From: JANQPX01 sp039197065
Lineage (GTDB): Bacteria; Pseudomonadota; Alphaproteobacteria; Geminicoccales; Geminicoccaceae
Reading direction: 5' to 3'
Assembly (NCBI GenBank): GCA_039197065.1
Contig: JBCCUL010000042.1
Location: 8,660 to 72,659 of the forward strand
DNA: 64,000 nt
The stretch's first letter is position 1, and the number at the start of each line of letters is the position of its first letter. The translations under genes were made by a program, and so were the position numbers. Shown one piece after another: positions 34,870 through 41,500 of this stretch. Under the pieces are notes generated by a model that was not told the DNA's origin, made no database searches, and saw only the letters and a list, made by a program, of their open reading frames with translations.

Positions 34870-35970
34870 ATGGCGAAAACTCTAGGTACGCTTGCGGCCG
34901 GTATCGCGGTCAGCGCTTTGATGGCTGGCTCTGCACTCGCCCAGGAAGTCACGATCCGTGTGCAGTCGGTGATTCCGGCGAAGGCCGACGAAGTCCATAT
35001 GCTGAACGAGTTTGCCCAGGACGTCAGCGATCTGACCAGCGGCGAGGTCAAGATCGAGGTTCTGCCAGCGGGCGCCGTCGTCGGCGTGCAGGAAACCCTG
35101 GATGCGGTCGACAAGGGACTGATCGAAGGCGGTTTCGCCTGGACCCATTACTGGTCCGGCAAGCATCCGGCCGCCATGCTGTTCGGCTCACCGGTCGCGG
35201 GCGCCGGCGTCGGCATCGACAACATCGCCTTTCTTTCCTGGTTCCAATATGGCGGCGGCAAGGAACTCTATGACCGTCTCTGGGACGAGATGGGCGTCAA
35301 TGTGAAGGGCTTCATGCTGCAGCCGGTCGGCCCGGAAGCGCTCGGCTGGTTCAAGGAGCCGATCGAATCCATGGCTGACTTCCGCGAGTACCGCTTCCGT
35401 GCGCCTCCAGGCATTCCCGGCCAGACCTATAACGACATCGGCGTGGCCGCGGTCGCCATGGGCGGCGGCGACATCCTGCCGGCGCTGGAGAAGGGCACGA
35501 TCGACGCGGCCGAATGGTGCTGCCCGAAGCCTGACAGCGTGTTCGGCTTCCAGAAGGTGCTGAAGCACTATTATCTGCAGGGCCTGCATCAGGTGGTGGT
35601 GAACGCCGACCTCTACATCAATGGCGATGTCTATGACGGTCTGACCGATCATCAGAAGAAAGCCATCGAGGTCGCGGCCAACGCGTCCCTCTCGAAAGCG
35701 ATGAGCTACCGCATCTACGAAAACGGCAAGGCGCTGAAGGACCTTACCGAAAACCATGGCGTGCAGCTCCACGACACGCCTGCGGACTACTTCACCGAGT
35801 ATATGAACGCCGCGCGCGCTTCGCTCGAGAAGAACGCCGAGGAAAATGAATTCTTCGCCGAGGTCTGGAACTCCCAAAAGGAGTTCGCCGAAATCGCCGT
35901 GCCGTTCTGGGCAGGCGCCCAGGCCTCCAACGCCAATCTCGGCAAGGCCTTCGCAGACAGCCTAAAATAG
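34870..35970 (+). CDS. TRAP transporter periplasmic solute-binding protein, DctP family
   Basis: 366 aa. The signal peptide ends near GSALAQEV. DctP features are VLPAGAVVG, a signature FRAPPGIPGQTYNDIGVAAV region with the conserved Arg that binds the substrate carboxylate, and the segment DAAEWCCPKPDSVFGF. It resembles the TakP-like group that takes 2-oxo- or 2-hydroxyacids, but the ligand is not determined. It is followed by a strong hairpin and then the small permease gene. Confidence 0.9.
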   Translation: MAKTLGTLAAGIAVSALMAGSALAQEVTIRVQSVIPAKADEVHMLNEFAQDVSDLTSGEVKIEVLPAGAVVGVQETLDAVDKGLIEGGFAWTHYWSGKHPAAMLFGSPVAGAGVGIDNIAFLSWFQYGGGKELYDRLWDEMGVNVKGFMLQPVGPEALGWFKEPIESMADFREYRFRAPPGIPGQTYNDIGVAAVAMGGGDILPALEKGTIDAAEWCCPKPDSVFGFQKVLKHYYLQGLHQVVVNADLYINGDVYDGLTDHQKKAIEVAANASLSKAMSYRIYENGKALKDLTENHGVQLHDTPADYFTEYMNAARASLEKNAEENEFFAEVWNSQKEFAEIAVPFWAGAQASNANLGKAFADSLK

Positions 35971-35999
35971 CGGCTGCCGACCTTCGGCTTGACTTGCTT

Positions 36000-36035
36000 G
36001 GTGGGGCGGGTGTCGTCAGCGGCACCCGCCCCACC
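36000..36035. terminator. Perfect 13-bp hairpin between binding protein and permease genes
   Basis: GGTGGGGCGGGTG (36000-36012) pairs with CACCCGCCCCACC (36023-36035) around a 10-nt loop, starting 30 bp after the dctP stop. There is no T tract. The usual role of such a hairpin is to protect or partly terminate mRNA so that the binding protein is made in excess. Confidence 0.7.
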
Positions 36036-36088
36036 GCAAGTGCTTCAAGTGCTTATTGAGAGCGTGCTGGATTCTTTAAGTCTATGAA

Positions 36089-36101
36089 GTGGTCATACCA
36101 C
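36089..36101 (+). promoter_or_regulatory. Mini-hairpin one base before the dctQ start codon
   Basis: GTGGT-CAT-ACCAC ends at 36101, one base before the ATG at 36103. No Shine-Dalgarno sequence is visible. An upstream ATG (36084) opens an 8-codon frame whose stop overlaps the dctQ start region (36108-36110). The same arrangement recurs before dctM. Confidence 0.55.
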
Positions 36102-36102
36102 G

Positions 36103-36708
36103 ATGGCTGAAGAGCCGACCAATCTGGACATCTCGGATGAGATGATCGCCGAACGCAGGAGCGGCGATCCGGGCGACCTGCCCTGGAACATGCGCCCCTG
36201 GATGCGAAAGACGATCACCTTCCTCGACACGTTCAGCCTCTGGGTCGGGCGGATCGCCTGCCTCCTCCTGGTGCCGCTGATGATCGCCATGGTCTACGAA
36301 GTCGTGGCGCGCAAGCTGTTCGTAGCCCCCACGCTCTGGGCCTACGACACCTCGCGCATGCTCTCGGGCGCGCTCTTCATGCTCGGCGCCGGCTACGCGC
36401 TGATGCGCGGCGTCCACATCCGCGCCGACTTCCTCTACCGCCTCTGGCGGCCGGAGAACCAGGCGCGCGTCGACGCCATCCTCTACGTCGTCCTGTTCTT
36501 CCCGGGCATGCTGTTCTTCCTGTACATCGCCGCCGACTATACCTGGGGCGCCTGGCTGAACTGGGAGCGCTCCATGGACACGGCCTGGATGGCGCCCGTG
36601 GCGCCGGCCCGCACCGCCATGCCGCTCGGCGCTCTCTTCCTCATCCTCCAGGGCATCTCCGAATTCCTGAAATGCCTCTACACCATCGAAAACAACAGGT
36701 GGCCCTAG
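36103..36708 (+). CDS. TRAP transporter small permease, DctQ family
   Basis: 201 aa, longer than the usual 160-180 because of a charged N-terminal extension of about 45 residues. Four hydrophobic segments follow: LWVGRIACLLLVPLMIAMVY, SRMLSGALFMLGAGYALM, ILYVVLFFPGMLFFLYIAA and ALFLILQGISEFLKCLY. The DctQ motif RGVHIRADFLY is clear. It forms the transporter with the DctM protein in the inner membrane. Confidence 0.9.
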   Translation: MAEEPTNLDISDEMIAERRSGDPGDLPWNMRPWMRKTITFLDTFSLWVGRIACLLLVPLMIAMVYEVVARKLFVAPTLWAYDTSRMLSGALFMLGAGYALMRGVHIRADFLYRLWRPENQARVDAILYVVLFFPGMLFFLYIAADYTWGAWLNWERSMDTAWMAPVAPARTAMPLGALFLILQGISEFLKCLYTIENNRWP

Positions 36709-36719
36709 TGGCATATTTG

Positions 36720-36905
36720 ATGACCGACCCAGCTGACAAATCGAGAAAACCTGGTCGCATCCCCGCCTCTAGGCCTGGAAGGCCGAAGATCGGGCCCGCC
36801 ATGCCGGATCTTCGGCGCTGCGCTCCTGCAGACCGGGACATTCCCTCGATCGAGGCGCCTGCGGACGTCAACATAATGATGTGGTCACACCACCATGGCG
36901 CCTGA
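36720..36905 (+). CDS. Candidate small ORF bridging dctQ and dctM
   Basis: 61 codons from the ATG at 36720 (MTDPADKSRK...), filling the dctQ-dctM gap and ending at 36905, 10 bp inside dctM. Its last residues MMWSHHHGA resemble the 8-residue frame before dctQ (MKWSYHDG). It is basic and Pro-rich with no domain. It may be a coupling or leader ORF, or merely an open frame in GC-rich DNA. Confidence 0.25.
   Translation: MTDPADKSRKPGRIPASRPGRPKIGPAMPDLRRCAPADRDIPSIEAPADVNIMMWSHHHGA
36881..36893 (+). promoter_or_regulatory. Mini-hairpin one base before the dctM start codon
   Basis: GTGGT-CAC-ACCAC ends at 36893, one base before the ATG at 36895, the same 5-3-5 geometry and spacing as before dctQ. 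The flanking bases ATGANG before it and ATGGC after it also match. The pair therefore looks like a duplicated initiation region rather than chance. Confidence 0.6.
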
Positions 36906-38220
36906 ACTTATCGGCGTCATCATGATCGCGGTCATGCTGTTCGCGATCTTCATCGGCTTTCCGATTTCCTTCACCCTGATCTTTCTCGGCTTCGTCTTCG
37001 GCGCCTGGGGCTTTGGCGCTGACCTCGTCTTCTACCTGATGGCGCTGCAGTTCAATCAGGTGATGCTGGAGCAGACGCTCGCCGCCGTGCCGCTCTTCGT
37101 CTTCATGGGCATCATGATGGAGCAGGCTGGCCTGATGGAGCGCCTGTTCCGCTCGGTCCAGCTGATGCTCGCCTCGACCCGCGGCTCCCTCTACATCGCC
37201 GTGCTGTTCGTCTCGACGATCTTCGCCGCCGCCACCGGCATCGTCGGCGCTTCCGTCACCATCCTCGGCATCATGGCCGCCAAGACCATGAACCGCTCCG
37301 GCTATGACGTGAAGCTCGCCGCCGGCACCATCACCGCAGGCGGCACGCTCGGCATCCTGATCCCGCCTTCGATCATGCTGGTGGTCATGGGGCCCGTGCT
37401 CGAAGTGCCGGTCACCGACCTGTTCGCCGCCGCGATCGTGCCGGGCATCATGCTGGCTTTCCTCTACACCGCCTATGCGCTTATCCGCTGCTGGCTGGAT
37501 CCGTCGCTCGGCCCGCCGCTTCCCGAACATGAGCACCCCAACGACTGGGGCGTGGTCTTCCGCGAGTTCTTCCTCGGCCTCGTGCCGCCTGCCGCCCTGG
37601 TCGCCTTCGCGCTCGGCTCGATCCTGTTCGGCTGGGCGACGCCCACGGAAGGCGCTGCCTGCGGCGCGTTCGGCGCCCTCGTTCTGACGCTCGCCTATGG
37701 CCAGATGACCTGGGGACGTTTCTACGAGGCGCTGATCAAGACCCTCGAAATCACCGTCCTGATCCTCTTCCTGGTGGCCGCCTCCAACTTCTTCGGCGCC
37801 GTCTTCTCCCGTCTCGGCACGCCGACCATGCTGACCGAGCTTCTGCTGCAGTGGGATCTCTCCCAGATGCAGGTGCTCATCATCGTCATGGCCCTCATCT
37901 TCCTCCTGGGATGGCCGCTGGAGTGGGTGCCGATCGTCCTGATCATCGTGCCGATCCTCATCCCCGCTTTGGAGCAGCTCGACGTCAACCTCACCTGGTT
38001 CGGCATCCTGGTCGCCGTGAACCTGCAGACCGCCTGGCTCTCGCCGCCCGTTGCGCTCTCCGCCTATTTCCTGAAAGGCGTCGTGCCCGAATGGGATCTG
38101 AAGGATATCTATATCGGCATGATGCAGTTCATGGTCATCCAGCTAATCGGCCTCATCCTCATCCTGAGCTTCCCCCAAATAGCCCTCTGGCTCCCCACCT
38201 ACATCTACGGCGGGGGCTAG
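36895..38220 (+). CDS. TRAP transporter large permease, DctM family
   Basis: 441 aa, usual length, about 12 hydrophobic segments. Family marks are GFPISFTLIFLG near the start, PLFVFMGIMMEQAGL, the conserved TAGGTLGILIPPSIMLV with its ILIPPS motif, and WATPTEGAACGA. It carries the sodium-coupled transport path. The C terminus ends IALWLPTYIYGGG. It closes the TRAP operon. Confidence 0.93.
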   Translation: MAPELIGVIMIAVMLFAIFIGFPISFTLIFLGFVFGAWGFGADLVFYLMALQFNQVMLEQTLAAVPLFVFMGIMMEQAGLMERLFRSVQLMLASTRGSLYIAVLFVSTIFAAATGIVGASVTILGIMAAKTMNRSGYDVKLAAGTITAGGTLGILIPPSIMLVVMGPVLEVPVTDLFAAAIVPGIMLAFLYTAYALIRCWLDPSLGPPLPEHEHPNDWGVVFREFFLGLVPPAALVAFALGSILFGWATPTEGAACGAFGALVLTLAYGQMTWGRFYEALIKTLEITVLILFLVAASNFFGAVFSRLGTPTMLTELLLQWDLSQMQVLIIVMALIFLLGWPLEWVPIVLIIVPILIPALEQLDVNLTWFGILVAVNLQTAWLSPPVALSAYFLKGVVPEWDLKDIYIGMMQFMVIQLIGLILILSFPQIALWLPTYIYGGG

Positions 38221-38606
38221 CAGCCCCTGGCTTGACTTGACGGTGGTGCCTGGCTTGGAGTTGGGGGCTTCATCTTGGCCGCCGATCGCATTTCTATTAA
38301 AACGCGAGAGGAACCACGCGGCGCTTCCGGCTGGTTATTCCTGATGCGCAAAGTGCGATGAATTTTCGCGAATTAAGCCCGTGAAAAAGTCGCGAAAAAT
38401 CCTGCGATTAAGAGCTATTTCCGGCTGAATTCCTCGGCAATCCGAAGACAACAAAGCGTCAAATTCGGGACAAAAAATTTATCAACCAAAAGGCGAAAAA
38501 AAACTTGAATAAGCCTGCCTCTCTGGTGTTGTATCGTTCCGATGGATGCCCGAACCGCCCCGACCCGTGATCTCAAAAAGAGTAAGGGCAGGGCCTAAGG
38601 AGAACG
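38221..38606. other. AT-rich leader and promoter region of the pilus locus
   Basis: The 386-bp gap has no gene. A loose AGCCCC...GGGGGCT pairing at 38221-38270 could be a weak terminator for the TRAP operon. The second half is AT-rich with A tracts (38470-38510) and probably holds the pilus promoter. AAGGAG lies before the first pilin start. Confidence 0.45.
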
Positions 38607-39101
38607 ATGATGGCAGAAAACAAAGACCTCAGAATCCTGCTCGGCACGGTCAGCTTGGCCGGCCTCACCGCCTTCGCAGGCCCCGCATTTTCACAAGCCA
38701 CCGACACGCTGACGGTGCTTGCCTCCGTTGGCGGTGAATGCACCGTGACCGGTGCGACCCTCGATTTCGGTTCCTACGCCGGTTCGGAAGTCGACGTCGA
38801 CGTGCCGATCGCCTTTTCCTGCAACGCACCGACGAATATCGCCATCTCAATGGATGGCGGGTCGACAGGTGACCCAAGCAATCGCCAGATGTTCAACGAG
38901 GGTTTCACCAGCCAGATCCTCTACCAGCTCTTCCAGGATTCGGCCCGCACGCAGCTCTGGGGCGTCTTCCCCGAAGATAGCGCTGATTTCGTTTCGGCAA
39001 CCACCGGCAATCCCACGGTCTTCGGCCGTATCCAAGGCGGTCAGTCCCCGTTGCCCGGAAGTTATTCCGACTCGGTGACCATCACGCTGACCACCAACTA
39101 G
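38607..39101 (+). CDS. Csu-type pilin, spore coat protein U (SCPU) domain, pilin 1
   Basis: 164 aa. The signal peptide ends near AFAGPAFSQA. The SCPU domain starts TLTVLASVGGECTVTGATLDFGSY, with a disulfide-type Cys pair (GECTV and FSCNAP). It ends with the donor-strand-type pattern YSDSVTITLTTN. Family knowledge: such subunits polymerise by donor-strand exchange after chaperone delivery to the outer-membrane usher. It is the first gene of the locus and its likely major subunit. Confidence 0.88.
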   Translation: MMAENKDLRILLGTVSLAGLTAFAGPAFSQATDTLTVLASVGGECTVTGATLDFGSYAGSEVDVDVPIAFSCNAPTNIAISMDGGSTGDPSNRQMFNEGFTSQILYQLFQDSARTQLWGVFPEDSADFVSATTGNPTVFGRIQGGQSPLPGSYSDSVTITLTTN

Positions 39102-39106
39102 GCGAC

Positions 39107-39140
39107 GGGTTCGCCAATCCCATAGGCTTCCTTCGAACCC
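39107..39140. terminator. Hairpin between pilin 1 and chaperone 1 genes
   Basis: GGGTTCG and CGAACCC pair around a 20-nt loop right after the pilin stop. Lack of a T tract and the downstream gene 19 bp later suggest mRNA stabilisation or partial termination, giving more pilin than chaperone. Confidence 0.45.
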
Positions 39141-39158
39141 TAGCCAAAGAGCGCCTTC

Positions 39159-39860
39159 ATGAAGCTTTGTTGGACTGCTTTCGCGGTCACGGGATTGCTC
39201 GCCCTCGGCTCAGCCGAGGCGGGTACTCTCAAGGTGTCGCCGATCAAGGTTTTCTTGCCGTCCGACGGCAAGAGTGAAGTGATCCGCGTCAGAAATCCCG
39301 ATCCGACACCCGCTTTGGTGCAGGTGCAGGCGGTGGAATGGACCGATGTCGAGGGGCTGGATCAGGCCGAACGCGCCGAGGAAATCCTTGCCGTGCCGCC
39401 GATCTTCGAGATGGAGCCGAACAGCGAGCAGGTGATCCGCCTGGCTCACCGGGATGGCGACGGCACGATCGAAAAGGCTTATCGCCTGCTGATCACCGAA
39501 GTGCCGGAAGAGGTGGAGGAAGGCGGGGTCGCCTTCGCCGTCCGCCTGAACATGCCCTTGTTCGTCACGCCGCGTGGCGCTCTGCCTGACCCCGAATGGC
39601 GATTTCAAATCTCGCCTGCAGGCGAAGCCGAACTGATCCTCGCCAATCGCGGCAGCGCGCATCTGATGGTCAAGTCCCTCGAGCTGCGCGCTGCCGGACA
39701 TGGCAAACCGATTTTTGAGACCGACCAGTTCACCTATGCGCTGGCCGGCACGGAACAACGCTGGTCGCTCGGTTACGGCCAGAAAGCCCTGCCCGGGAGT
39801 CTCGAAGTGCACAGCGAGACCAATCTCGGCCCCCAGCAATCACCGGTGATGACCCGCTGA
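39159..39860 (+). CDS. Periplasmic pilus chaperone 1, PapD/CsuC type
   Basis: 233 aa. The signal peptide ends near GSAEAGTL. The first Ig-like domain has VSPIKVFLPSDGKSEVIRVRN, PPIFEMEPNSEQVIRLAH and YRLLITEVPEE, the G1-strand and Arg pattern of FimC/PapD chaperones. The second domain is shorter and ends SETNLGPQQ. It holds pilin subunits in the periplasm. Confidence 0.88.
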   Translation: MKLCWTAFAVTGLLALGSAEAGTLKVSPIKVFLPSDGKSEVIRVRNPDPTPALVQVQAVEWTDVEGLDQAERAEEILAVPPIFEMEPNSEQVIRLAHRDGDGTIEKAYRLLITEVPEEVEEGGVAFAVRLNMPLFVTPRGALPDPEWRFQISPAGEAELILANRGSAHLMVKSLELRAAGHGKPIFETDQFTYALAGTEQRWSLGYGQKALPGSLEVHSETNLGPQQSPVMTR

Positions 39861-39928
39861 CTCCCCGTCTCCTCATCCCGGTGATTGTACTTTTACTACT
39901 GGCATCAAAAAAACGTTAGGAGAGTAGA

Positions 39929-40435
39929 ATGTCGCGAAAAGCTTCTGTTTCTCTCACTGCAGGTTCTGTCGCCTTTGCAATGGCGGTTGGTTTGGGCTCG
40001 ATTGCCAACGCCGATAGTTCGACATCGATTGGTGTCTCGGCGAGTGTCGCGGATGCATGCACATTCACCGCCAATACAGTTGACCTCGCCTTTACAGAAT
40101 ACACGCCAGGTCAGACCGGCCAGCTTGCGGCGCAAGGCAGTCTGGAAGTCAATTGCTCTATTGCTTCCTTAGGAGTCACGTTCTCAGCTGATGATGGCTC
40201 TAACGGCCGCAATGGTGGCAACAACCGTGAGATGGACAACGGTGGTACGGGCCTCTTGGCCTATCAGCTTGTTGCTGAAGGGAACTTCTGGGGCGATGGC
40301 ACCATTGAGGCTCCGTTGGTCAAAGATCTCAATCAGAACCTCAATACCATCCTCATCGACGGCATCGTGCCGGGCGGGCAATCGCCAGAGGGAGGTAACT
40401 ACGCAGATACAGTCAATGTGACCATGAGCTTCTAG
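39929..40435 (+). CDS. Csu-type pilin, SCPU domain, pilin 2
   Basis: 168 aa, with AGGAG before the ATG. The signal peptide ends near GSIANADSST. The domain has GVSASVADACTFTANTVDLAF and the second Cys in VNCSIAS. It ends PEGGNYADTVNVTMSF, like pilin 1. GC content is visibly lower than in pilin 1, suggesting it and its chaperone were acquired from elsewhere rather than by local duplication. Confidence 0.87.
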   Translation: MSRKASVSLTAGSVAFAMAVGLGSIANADSSTSIGVSASVADACTFTANTVDLAFTEYTPGQTGQLAAQGSLEVNCSIASLGVTFSADDGSNGRNGGNNREMDNGGTGLLAYQLVAEGNFWGDGTIEAPLVKDLNQNLNTILIDGIVPGGQSPEGGNYADTVNVTMSF

Positions 40436-40444
40436 CATCTATGA

Positions 40445-40475
40445 TGCGGGCGGCCATCATCTTTGGCCGCCCGCA
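40445..40475. terminator. Strong 11-bp hairpin between pilin 2 and chaperone 2 genes
   Basis: TGCGGGCGGCC pairs with GGCCGCCCGCA around a 9-nt loop, ten bases after the pilin stop. No T tract follows. It occupies the same place as the hairpin after pilin 1, so differential expression of pilin over chaperone is likely. Confidence 0.65.
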
Positions 40476-40507
40476 ATGGTGCCAACACCCAGCGATGAGT
40501 GTCTGCA

Positions 40508-41233
40508 ATGTTGCGTGTTTCTCTTCTTCGGTTTGTCCTTCCAGTGCTTCTTGCTTCAACCATCAGTCATCCCAGTGATCAAGCTTATGCCTTCACGCTC
40601 TCGCCGATGGTTGTCAAACTGAACTCTGATGGAGGCACGCAGACCATCAAGATCAAAAATCCGTCTAGCGAGCCTATTGACATGCAGGCGCAGTTCTTCA
40701 GCTGGCAGGAGTCTGCTGATCTGACAGCATTGAAGCCCACCAACGATCTTCTTGTGATGCCGCCAATATTCAAAGTCGAACCAGGTGGTGAACAAGTGGT
40801 CAGGGTGGCGCTCAGAAATCCCATCGAGACCGAGATAGAGCGCTCATACAGGATTGTCGTTAGTGAAGTCCCTTCTGAGGTGCAATCCGAAGACGGTTTG
40901 GGATTCAATCTTTCTGTCAGCATCCCTCTGTTCGTTCGCCCGAAAGGTGCAGCTGCTGTCGCGGAATGGGCGATCGAAAATGAGGACGGTCAAACTCATT
41001 TGGTCCTCGCCAACGAAGGAAATTCCTACCTCAAGTTCGGTCAAATAACGCTGGCCAGCGACAACGCTGACGGCGAAGTGCTCCTTCAGCTGGATGGTGG
41101 CTATGTTCTCGGCGGAGACAAGCGATCTTGGCCCATGGACACAAAGCTCACCAACCTGAATGCGCCTCTATCAGTGAAGGCTGTGAGCAATATCGGCCCG
41201 CTTCAAACCACAATTTCACTGACTGACGGCTGA
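40508..41233 (+). CDS. Periplasmic pilus chaperone 2, PapD/CsuC type
   Basis: 241 aa from the ATG at 40508. A GTG at 40499 is also in frame. It has a signal peptide and the chaperone pattern FTLSPMVVKLNSDGGTQTIKI, LLVMPPIFKVEPGGEQVVRV and YRIVVSEVP. It is about as long as chaperone 1 and clearly related, with lower GC. It likely serves pilin 2. The short stretch 41234-41347 has no gene. Confidence 0.87.
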   Translation: MLRVSLLRFVLPVLLASTISHPSDQAYAFTLSPMVVKLNSDGGTQTIKIKNPSSEPIDMQAQFFSWQESADLTALKPTNDLLVMPPIFKVEPGGEQVVRVALRNPIETEIERSYRIVVSEVPSEVQSEDGLGFNLSVSIPLFVRPKGAAAVAEWAIENEDGQTHLVLANEGNSYLKFGQITLASDNADGEVLLQLDGGYVLGGDKRSWPMDTKLTNLNAPLSVKAVSNIGPLQTTISLTDG

Positions 41234-41347
41234 GCTTCGAGCTCTTTCAGCCGTTTTTCAGCCAGCCAACTCAACCGTGTTTCGTGGCCTTCCCGAAAGG
41301 CCAAAACCTCTCGTTCGATCTCTACAAACTAACCAGGAGCCCCACTG

Positions 41348-41500
41348 ATGCCCCACCCAACGTCCGGACAACGACCAGAAGTCGGTCGCTTGACGCCGGG
41401 CGTTGCCGTCGGTGTCAAGCAAGTCGATGAGGTGGCCACGCCACCCGTCGGTGTCAGGCAAGTCGATGAGGCGGCCATGCCGCTGGTCACGCCAAAATGA
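41348..41500 (+). CDS. Small ORF of 50 codons coupled to the usher gene
   Basis: Starts MPHPTSGQRP at 41348 with AGGAG eight bases upstream, a better start signal than most genes here. Its TGA (41498-41500) overlaps the usher ATG (41497) as ATGA. The peptide contains two 13-residue repeats, VGVKQVDEVATPP and VGVRQVDEAAMPL. It has no signal peptide or hydrophobic segment. It may act as a translational coupler, setting usher level, or as a small protein. Too short for usual gene callers. Confidence 0.5.
   Translation: MPHPTSGQRPEVGRLTPGVAVGVKQVDEVATPPVGVRQVDEAAMPLVTPK
41406..41483. repeat. 39-bp tandem duplication inside the small ORF
   Basis: Units 41406-41444 and 41445-41483 differ at only a few positions. 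The 39-bp period keeps the frame, encoding the two 13-residue repeats of the small ORF. Confidence 0.85.
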
